This document shows positions 23,132-29,355 of a DNA stretch of 34,551 bases, in pieces. The DNA comes from Thauera linaloolentis 47Lol = DSM 12138. Its GTDB lineage: Bacteria > Pseudomonadota > Gammaproteobacteria > Burkholderiales > Rhodocyclaceae. The stretch covers positions 1 to 34,551 of the forward strand of contig NZ_AMXE01000042.1 of assembly GCF_000310205.1 (NCBI RefSeq), written 5' to 3'. Below the pieces are notes generated by a model. It was not told the DNA's origin. It worked only from the letters and a program-made list of their open reading frames with translations, and did no database searches. Position 1 is the first letter of the stretch. Each line of letters opens with the position of its first letter. Position numbers and translations under genes: made by a program.

Positions 23132-23754
23132 TTGCTGGCCTCCAGGCTGGCGATGTACTCCGCCACGGCGCGGGTTTCGGTCTCGCCGAGGCGGCTGGCG
23201 ATGGTCTGCATCAGGCGCTTGTCGTTGGTGCGGCGGCCGTCCGCGAACTGCTGCATCTGGTCGAGCACGTAGGTCGGATGCTGCCCGGCGAGCCGGGGGT
23301 AGCGCGCGTTGCCGACGCCGTTCTGGCCATGGCAGCCGGCACAGGCCGGCACGCCCTGGTCCGGATTGCCTTCGTTGAAGACCCGGCGCCCGGTTTCGAG
23401 CATCGACGGATCGTCGACCTGGCCCGGCGAGGGCTGCTGCGACGCGAAGAACACCGCCGCATCGGCCATGTCGCGGGCGCTCAGGCCCTCAACGATGGGC
23501 TTCATGATGTCGCTCTGGCGCCGCGCGCTGGCAAACTCCTGCAACTGCTTCAGGGCATAGTCGGCATGCTGGCCGGCCAGCTTCGGAAACATGGGGACCG
23601 GGCTGTTGCCGTCCGCGCCATGGCAGGCGACGCAGACCTCGGCGGCAACGGCCTTGCCGCGCTCGAGGTCGCCGACCACCTCGGCGGAGGCGGAGCTGGC
23701 GGCCAGCAGCAGGCCGGCACAGGCCGCCGCTGCGATCATTCTCGAATGCTTCAT
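23128..23754 (-). CDS. Diheme cytochrome c4-like protein, module 2
   Basis: Periplasmic cytochrome of 208 aa, the usual size of cytochrome c4. It has signal peptide ending ASA/E, heme sites CVACH (41-45) and CAGCH (138-142), the c4 motif FPKLAGQHADYALKQLQEF and its second copy YPRLAGQHPTYVLDQMQQF. Candidate axial methionines lie in SDIMKPI (M84) and KRLMQTI. Duplication of the two half-molecules is visible by eye. GGAGG lies about 9 nt before the ATG, just after the stop of a 20-codon frame (23756-23818) filling the gap to the barrel gene. It lies between the module 2 barrel gene and a second diheme gene, forming a tandem pair of soluble electron carriers. Confidence 0.94.
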   Translation of the reverse strand: MKHSRMIAAAACAGLLLAASSASAEVVGDLERGKAVAAEVCVACHGADGNSPVPMFPKLAGQHADYALKQLQEFASARRQSDIMKPIVEGLSARDMADAAVFFASQQPSPGQVDDPSMLETGRRVFNEGNPDQGVPACAGCHGQNGVGNARYPRLAGQHPTYVLDQMQQFADGRRTNDKRLMQTIASRLGETETRAVAEYIASLEASK

Positions 23755-23823
23755 CTCACTTTGCCTCCTGTACCGCTTCCATCGTGGCGATCTCGACCGG
23801 CTGGGAAAGTCGGCGCATGCGTC

Positions 23824-26535
23824 TTACAGCCTGATCTGCAGCAACAGGCCGATCAGGCTGGCCCGGTAGTTCTGCGGACCGGCATCGAGGATGACGGCGG
23901 TCGGCAGCGCGGTGCCCGGCGCATTGACGGCGACCGGATCGGACTCCAGCCCGCTGTAGTGCCAGTCGCGATACCTGCCGTACTCGTGGCGCAGCAGCAG
24001 GCGGGCCGACACCGTCTTGGTCACCGGCACCAGCAGGTTGGCCTCGAGGATGTTCTGGCTGGTCGTCAGGTCCGGGAAGCCGCTGCCCGCGGCGGCGATC
24101 GTGGCCGCGTTGGCATTGGCCGGCAGCGAGTACTTCATCTCGGTCCTGCTCTTGGCATAGGTGTAGCTGATGTCGAACTTGACCTTGCCGAAGTCGTGGC
24201 GCAGGCCGAGCCCCAGGGTGTCGCTGCGGTCCTTGTGGTCCAGCTCCCAGAAGTTGCCGGCCACGAACACCGCGCCCGAGTTCGGGCTCTGGCAGATTTC
24301 CTCCGCGTTCTCGGGCGTGATCACGCCCATCAGGCTCGACGCGCCGATCAGGCAGCCGGTGCCGCCGCCGCTCGGCACCGAGCGCTGGTCGAGCGTCCCG
24401 CGCTGGAAGGAATAGAAGGCGTAGACGTTGCTGGCCGGGCTGTACTGCCAGTCGACATCGACGTTGAACCAGTTCTGCCGCTGCTTGCCGCTGCGCCCGT
24501 AGTCCGAGCTCGGGTAGCGGATCTCCTTGAGCTGGGCCGACAGGCCGATGTCGAGGTCCTCGCGCGGCATGTAGTTGAGGCGGGCATTGAGCGTGTTCTG
24601 GTCGCGGTCGGAGAGGTCGTACTTGCGCATGCCGTTGTTCATGTGCACCACCCACGACTGCACGTTCGAGCCCGCCGCTTCCGGCATCGGCACGATATGG
24701 CCGCTCAGGAAGCTCGCGTACGGATGGTGCGTGTGGTAGCTGCTGCCACGGCGGCGATCGTGGGCGAAGGACAGGCGCACAGTCGTGTCTTCGATGCTGC
24801 GATTCACGTAGCCGAGCTTGTACTTGTCTTCCCAGGTCTTGTCGCGCTCGCGGTGGTCGCGCGCGTAAATCTCGCGCTCGTAGGCGGCGTTGATGCTGGA
24901 AGTCTTGAGCCGCCAGTCCGCCGTCAACCCGGTGTTCAGCTTCCGGTAGTCGTACGGCACGCTGCGGATGGGGATGTTGCCGGCCGCCGCCCCGTTGCCG
25001 CCGTACAGCATGGACACGTTGCTGCCGTCGTTGATCATGCGCCCCCACACCCCGGTGCAGCCGAAGGCGCTGACGCCGCCGGGCGTGCCGTCGCCGCTGT
25101 CGATGTACTCAGCGTTGGGGTTGCAGGCCAGGTAGTCGGTGTGGTTGCGGGTTTCGTAGTAGCGCGCCTTGGCCTTGATGTTCAGGCGGCTGGTCGGGTT
25201 CAGCGACAGCCCGAGGTCGACGAGCCGGGTGTCGATGCGGGCATCGGCCGATTGGCGGCTGAGCGAGTCGGTGCTGTCCCAGTTGGCCGTCGACACGTTG
25301 GTCGGCCGCAGGCCCGAATAGGTGGTGTACGGGACCAGGTCGTCGTCCTGGCGCGACGAACCCATCGACACCACGGCGGTGAAGCGCCCGTTCATCAGGT
25401 CAGGCAGCTTGCGCGCGTACTCGGCCTTGATGTTGTAGGCCTCGTTGTCCGGATAGAGGTCGAAGCGGCCCGCGGTGAACATGCCGGGCGTCGCCCCCGT
25501 GATCGTGCCCGGCGTCACCCGCAGCGGCGTCTCGAAACTCAGCGTGTCGATGTTGTTGCGGAACAACGACGCCGACGCCTGCAGGTTGAAGCTGTTCAGC
25601 GGGTCGGTGTAGTACAGGCCGCCGACGAAGTCGTGCGTCTCGTAGTCGATCGGCTCGATCACCTCCATCGGCGCCTGACCGCCGCCGCCGGCCCACACCG
25701 AACCGAAGGGCCGCGCGCCCTCGCGCTTTTCCAGCGAGTAGCCGGCGAAGACCTTCAGGTTGTCGGTCAGGTTCATGTCCAGGCGCAGGCCGCCCTTCTT
25801 CCGCACCAGCCCGAGTTCGGTGTTGGTGTTGGCCTGCGCGACCGCGGTGATGGCCTGGTTGTCCGCCGCCAGGTCGCCACTGCCGCCCGCGGTCAGGCCG
25901 GGCTTCAGCGTCAGGTTGCCGCTGCCGGCGCCGTTCCACAGCGAGCGGAACGAGGTGGTGAACACGTGCGGCGTTTCATTGTAGAAGGCCTTCACCCGCC
26001 AGTCGTTGTAGCGGCCGAAGGTGGCGCCGTAGAACTGGTCGTCGCGGTCGACCCCACCGCCGACCACTTCGAAGTAGTGGGCGGTGTCCGCCTTCTCGGC
26101 GGAGACGCCGAAGGCGCTCAGGTAGCCGCCATTGCCGACGTCCTTGTAGCGCTTGAAGCCCTGCTCTCGGTGATCGCCCGACACGTGGGTCACGCCGAAC
26201 TCGACGAAGCCGAGGTATTCCCAGCCGCCGGTGGTGCTATGGACGCGATCGCTCGGCACCTTGGGCACGCTGTAGAGCTGCCCGGTCGGCGTGCGCGCCG
26301 CGATCGGCTCGCCATTCAGGCCGTCGGGATCGTAGCCGCTGGTGTAGGTCAGCGGATTCACCGGCGCCAGGTTGAGCGCATTCCCCAGCGAGGTATCGGC
26401 CCCCACCGCGGAGTCGGCCCAGGCGCGCTCGACGGCCATCATCGCCAGCGCCGCGCCCACCAGGACGCTCAGCATCCGGACCTGCGGCTGGACGGAGAGG
26501 CGGACGGCCGCGCAATTCGCATTGACGTTGTTCAT
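23824..26535 (-). CDS. MtrB/PioB-family decaheme-associated outer-membrane barrel, module 2
   Basis: Predicted outer-membrane barrel of 903 aa, about 180 residues longer than the module 1 homologue. The signal peptide is long (to about residue 40, AWA/D). The mature protein alternates amphipathic strands with long polar loops, for example RIDTRLVDLGLSLNPTSRL and EDLDIGLSAQLKEIRYPSS. MtrB-type paired strands such as DRDQNTLNARLNYMPRED are present. No N-terminal CXXC is present; cysteines occur as likely loop pairs C471/C493 and C728/C748. The C-terminus is LLLQIRL rather than the usual terminal phenylalanine. The gene starts 15 bp after the decaheme cytochrome gene. The extra length is in loops, which could cap the outer face of the conduit in place of a surface cytochrome; that is inference. 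Confidence 0.88.
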   Translation of the reverse strand: MNNVNANCAAVRLSVQPQVRMLSVLVGAALAMMAVERAWADSAVGADTSLGNALNLAPVNPLTYTSGYDPDGLNGEPIAARTPTGQLYSVPKVPSDRVHSTTGGWEYLGFVEFGVTHVSGDHREQGFKRYKDVGNGGYLSAFGVSAEKADTAHYFEVVGGGVDRDDQFYGATFGRYNDWRVKAFYNETPHVFTTSFRSLWNGAGSGNLTLKPGLTAGGSGDLAADNQAITAVAQANTNTELGLVRKKGGLRLDMNLTDNLKVFAGYSLEKREGARPFGSVWAGGGGQAPMEVIEPIDYETHDFVGGLYYTDPLNSFNLQASASLFRNNIDTLSFETPLRVTPGTITGATPGMFTAGRFDLYPDNEAYNIKAEYARKLPDLMNGRFTAVVSMGSSRQDDDLVPYTTYSGLRPTNVSTANWDSTDSLSRQSADARIDTRLVDLGLSLNPTSRLNIKAKARYYETRNHTDYLACNPNAEYIDSGDGTPGGVSAFGCTGVWGRMINDGSNVSMLYGGNGAAAGNIPIRSVPYDYRKLNTGLTADWRLKTSSINAAYEREIYARDHRERDKTWEDKYKLGYVNRSIEDTTVRLSFAHDRRRGSSYHTHHPYASFLSGHIVPMPEAAGSNVQSWVVHMNNGMRKYDLSDRDQNTLNARLNYMPREDLDIGLSAQLKEIRYPSSDYGRSGKQRQNWFNVDVDWQYSPASNVYAFYSFQRGTLDQRSVPSGGGTGCLIGASSLMGVITPENAEEICQSPNSGAVFVAGNFWELDHKDRSDTLGLGLRHDFGKVKFDISYTYAKSRTEMKYSLPANANAATIAAAGSGFPDLTTSQNILEANLLVPVTKTVSARLLLRHEYGRYRDWHYSGLESDPVAVNAPGTALPTAVILDAGPQNYRASLIGLLLQIRL

Positions 26536-26550
26536 GTCGAATCCCTCCGA

Positions 26551-27546
26551 TCAGCGCTGGAAGCGGGCACCCGCCGGGTGATTGCTGCCATGGACCTGCG
26601 TGTGGCAGTTCTGGCACGAGCGGCCCATGACGCGGGAGTTGAGGCCGGTGTCGTTGCCGGCCATCTGCGAGGTGTTGTAGAACACCGACGGATGGTTGGT
26701 GTTGGCATGGCACTGCTGGCACAGGGCCGGACGGGCCACCTGCAGCAGCTTGTCGTGGTTGCTGCCGTGCGGCGTGTGGCAGTTGGTGCAGGCCTCGCGC
26801 ACCGGCGCATGCTCCCAGACGAAGGGACCGCGCTTCTCGGCGTGGCAGCTGTAGCAGAGGTCGTTGACCGAATCGGCCTTGAGCAGCGGCGCGGTCGTCG
26901 TGCCGTGCGGATTGTGGCAATCGACGCAGCTCATCTTGCCTTCCGGCACCGGCATGTGCGAACGCTTGCGGAATTCCGCGCGCTGCTGCGAGTGGCAGCT
27001 TTCGCAGGTCTGCGTGATGCTCTGCTTCTTCAGCAGGCTGGTGCCCGAGAAGCGCGCCATCGGGTTGTGGCAGTCGCTACAGGCGAGCTTGTTCAGGTCG
27101 TGCGCGGAACCCGGCCAGTGCATGCGCTGACCGCCCTCGTGACAGCTCAGGCACTGCCCGTTCTGCTTGTCGAGCGGCGTGCCCCAGGACTTGGTGAAGC
27201 CGATGATCAGCGACTTGTCGACGATCTTGTCCCAGGCCTCCCCGCCCTGCGCCACCGGGTCGGCCGCTTCGCTGCCCATGTTCTCGGCATGGAGCGAGCC
27301 CGGCCCGTGACAGGCTTCGCATACCTGGCGCTCGGTCTCGTTCTTCGGGTTCTGGCGAAAGATCTTGGCGTGGAGGGTGTGGCCGAAGTGGGATTCTTCG
27401 ACCTGGTGACAGGAAACGCAGACCTGCTCACCCACGTAGGTGGCATGCCGGGCCGGCTCGTCCGCCGCGCCCGCCGCGCCGCCCGCGAAAAGGGCAGCGG
27501 CCGTCAGTACCGCCCGCAAGGCTGGAAATACACCGGAAAGCTTCAT
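26551..27546 (-). CDS. Periplasmic decaheme cytochrome c, MtrA/DmsE family, module 2
   Basis: Multiheme cytochrome of 331 aa with signal peptide (to about residue 27) and ten CXXCH motifs: at 43, 76, 132, 156, 181, 207, 231, 253, 276 and 311. It shares the order and many blocks with the module 1 protein (CYSCHAEKRGPFVWEHAPV, CHNPHGTTTAPLL, CHTQVHGSN) but has a longer stretch between hemes 2 and 3. The ATG at 27546 has GAGGAG 8 nt upstream; a 15-residue in-frame extension to 27591 is not supported. It is followed after 15 bp by the second barrel gene, so it should form the second outer-membrane conduit. Size fits MtrA/MtoA rather than PioA. It heads the operon, downstream of the AraC-type regulator. 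Confidence 0.95.
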   Translation of the reverse strand: MKLSGVFPALRAVLTAAALFAGGAAGAADEPARHATYVGEQVCVSCHQVEESHFGHTLHAKIFRQNPKNETERQVCEACHGPGSLHAENMGSEAADPVAQGGEAWDKIVDKSLIIGFTKSWGTPLDKQNGQCLSCHEGGQRMHWPGSAHDLNKLACSDCHNPMARFSGTSLLKKQSITQTCESCHSQQRAEFRKRSHMPVPEGKMSCVDCHNPHGTTTAPLLKADSVNDLCYSCHAEKRGPFVWEHAPVREACTNCHTPHGSNHDKLLQVARPALCQQCHANTNHPSVFYNTSQMAGNDTGLNSRVMGRSCQNCHTQVHGSNHPAGARFQR

Positions 27547-27586
27547 ATCGTCGTCTCCTCGCCTGCAATGCCGACGCATTACGGCC

Positions 27587-27606
27587 GCCACCTAAAAACC
27601 GGTGGC
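27587..27606 (-). repeat. Inverted repeat in the leader of the module 2 operon
   Basis: GCCACC (27587-27592) and GGTGGC (27601-27606) enclose an 8-nt AT-rich loop, 40 bp upstream of the decaheme start. If transcribed it would form a short hairpin in the 5' untranslated region; it could instead be a protein-binding site. Confidence 0.35.
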
Positions 27607-27650
27607 ACTCCAAGGGTGAACGGAGGGGAAACGCAGCCCGATATCCGCAG

Positions 27651-27666
27651 CGCCGCTGCAGCGGCG
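27651..27666. repeat. Perfect 16-nt GC-rich palindrome upstream of module 2
   Basis: CGCCGCTGCAGCGGCG is fully self-complementary and lies 104 bp upstream of the decaheme start. It may be an operator, but GC-rich palindromes arise readily by chance in this genome. Confidence 0.3.
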
Positions 27667-27739
27667 GACATATGACCGGACACCCTCCTCTGGCTTGTCC
27701 CCGGGCGGGCCGCCTGACTGTCTGCGGCCAGCTCCGGGC

Positions 27740-27757
27740 TGTAACAAGGTGGTTACA
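27740..27757. promoter_or_regulatory. Inverted repeat at the AraC-gene end, candidate operator
   Basis: TGTAAC and GTTACA flank a 6-nt spacer (AAGGTG). The site spans the AraC-family stop codon, about 195 bp before the decaheme start. A similar arrangement, TGTAAC-N5-GTTGCG, occurs at 28847-28863 upstream of the AraC gene itself, and the octamer GGTTACAA is common to both. This makes binding by the AraC-type protein conceivable. Confidence 0.4.
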
Positions 27758-28805
27758 AGTTTGGAACGAGTCTAATCTGCTTCCGCACACGCGCCTTGCC
27801 GGAAAGTGAACCGATGTTTGCGCAATCGGTCCCCGCCTCCTGGGTACACGGCGCCGCGCCGCTGCAACAGGGCGCGATCCCGCCTCTCACGTCGCTCGGG
27901 CTGACGCCGAAGCGGGCGCGGAAGACACGGCTGAAATGGGCCTGGTTGGAAAACCCCCATTCCTGGGCGATCAGATAGACCGGCCGCCTGAGCCTGCCCG
28001 GCGCGGACAGCTCGCGATGGCAAGCATCGAGCCGCTCGGCGGTGATCCACTGCATCAGCGTCATCGTGCTGCGCGCGAAAAGGCGGTGGATGTAGCTCGG
28101 CGACAGGCCGACCGCATCGGCGATCAGCTTCACATCCAGGTCGGGGTCGGCCAGCCGGCCATGCGCGAAGGCCTTGACCCGCTCGAGGTGGTAAGCCTCG
28201 ACCGCGGAGGCGTCGTCCTGCACCTGGCGGGAAAAACTGCGCAGCATGCCGCCCAGCAAGCCGAGCACGGCATCCGCGCAACTCTTGAAGTCGGACGGCG
28301 CCAAGGTCTGGCGCTGCATGAAGATGCTGCGCAGGGTGCCGGCGAATACCGCTGCCGAGCCGCAACAGGACGCCATGCAGGAAACGGTCAGCGCCCGCCA
28401 GTCCCGCATCGCCGTCTCCAGGCTGGAACAAGGCACGCGCAGCACCACGTGATGGAAATCGTCCCTCAGCTCCAGCGCGAAATGCTGGCTGTCATCGAGC
28501 AGGTGCAGCGATCCGGGCTGAAGCCGCGCCTCGCGGCCGCCCTGCCGCACCGACCCGGTGCCGGCCACGTTCAGCAGCACGGCGACGCCGTCGCTGCAGC
28601 CGCGCACCTGCAGGGTATGCGGCGAGCCCCGGGTCTCGAACACTTCCAGCATGCCGAAGCGGAAGTGGCTCAAATGCATCGCGAATGGCGCCAAACCGTT
28701 CGGCTCGATCTGATGGCCCGACTGCAGCAGCGCCCCCATATCGCTACAGCACTGCGCAATGCGTTCGTGTTCGGGCCTCGCTTCTGCGGCGACTATCTCG
28801 GTCAT
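27753..28805 (-). CDS. AraC-family transcriptional regulator, cysteine-rich
   Basis: Regulator of 350 aa. The N-terminal half (to about 195) resembles the cupin-like AraC_binding_2 sensing domain (FRFGMLEVFETRGSPHTLQV, LQPGSLHLLDDSQHFAL). The C-terminal AraC DNA-binding domain covers about 205-308, with two helix-turn-helix units (DVKLIADAVGLSPSYIHRLFA and VYLIAQEWGFSNQAHFSRVFRARFGVSPSDVR). Unusually, there are 13 cysteines, including clusters C143/C147/C148 and C313/C314/C320/C328, the latter in a tail of about 40 residues beyond the DNA-binding domain. The ATG at 28805 is chosen because GGAGGAG precedes it; longer in-frame sequence upstream is not supported. It is same-strand and just upstream of the module 2 operon, which it probably controls. 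Effector unknown. Confidence 0.9.
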   Translation of the reverse strand: MTEIVAAEARPEHERIAQCCSDMGALLQSGHQIEPNGLAPFAMHLSHFRFGMLEVFETRGSPHTLQVRGCSDGVAVLLNVAGTGSVRQGGREARLQPGSLHLLDDSQHFALELRDDFHHVVLRVPCSSLETAMRDWRALTVSCMASCCGSAAVFAGTLRSIFMQRQTLAPSDFKSCADAVLGLLGGMLRSFSRQVQDDASAVEAYHLERVKAFAHGRLADPDLDVKLIADAVGLSPSYIHRLFARSTMTLMQWITAERLDACHRELSAPGRLRRPVYLIAQEWGFSNQAHFSRVFRARFGVSPSDVRGGIAPCCSGAAPCTQEAGTDCANIGSLSGKARVRKQIRLVPNL

Positions 28806-29036
28806 CGGCGGATCTCCTCCAGACGTGACAGGAATGCTTCTTGTTTTGTAACCGCCTGTTGCGGCCTTTCCCGAAGCTTGTACTACGAACCGGAAGCCTT
28901 CTGGCCGAAATGGACCCGCCCGGCCCGGCCGGCAGGAGAAGACTGTCGCACTTCGGCAACAGTGTCGACACCCTGCCCGACAGCCCGCCATGCCAGGCCT
29001 CACGGGCACTTCACCCCTTCGGCATGGAAAACCATG

Positions 29037-29351
29037 TCAATCGATTTCCCAGTCGTCGATCTCCACCACCAGCCCCGGTTTCGCCTCGATCAGGACGTAG
29101 AAGGGTACGGCGGGTGTGTCGAAGGAGAAGGCCCCGTCGGCATCGAGTCTCCCGCGCACGAGAATCGCGTCATCGTCGCTCAACACATCGATGCGCAGCC
29201 CCGGCAGCGGCTTGCCGTTGACGCCACCGGTACAGCGGATGGTTTTCGCATCCTGGCGGATGCAGTCGCCGAACATTTCGTAGCCATGCGCCAGCACCTG
29301 CTGCGAACAGATCATCAGCAGGCCGGCAAAGACGCAATATCCTTTCTTCAT
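29037..29351 (-). CDS. Small periplasmic protein of unknown function in siderophore locus
   Basis: Protein of 104 aa with a signal peptide ending VLA at residue 20-21, so the mature chain would begin at or near HGYEMFGDC. The body looks like a small beta-sandwich (NGKPLPGLRIDVLSDDDAILVRGRLDADGAFSFDTP), similar to carboxypeptidase-regulatory-like domains and the accessory periplasmic proteins of metal transporters. Two cysteines (C30, C40) could pair. It begins 4 bp after the PepSY-protein stop, so it belongs to the iron-uptake operon. An N-terminal histidine can contribute to a metal site, but nothing here proves metal binding. The exact family was not recognised. Confidence 0.75.
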   Translation of the reverse strand: MKKGYCVFAGLLMICSQQVLAHGYEMFGDCIRQDAKTIRCTGGVNGKPLPGLRIDVLSDDDAILVRGRLDADGAFSFDTPAVPFYVLIEAKPGLVVEIDDWEID

Positions 29352-29355
29352 CGCT

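Noticed and set aside
23756-23818. A 20-codon frame on the minus strand between the module 2 barrel and c4 genes
   Set aside because: It ends just before the c4 start and contains the c4 ribosome-binding region; it might be a coupling peptide, but there is no evidence beyond an ATG and a stop.
23119-27675. A 1518-codon open frame on the plus strand opposite the module 2 genes
   Set aside because: It is the mirror of well-supported cytochrome and barrel genes; high GC keeps antisense frames open, and the product is a low-complexity Arg/Ala/Val/His-rich sequence without recognisable domains.
27740-27757. Reading the TGTAAC/GTTACA repeat as a terminator of the AraC gene
   Set aside because: The stem is only 6 bp, AT-rich, overlaps the stop codon and has no T-run; an operator is the better guess.
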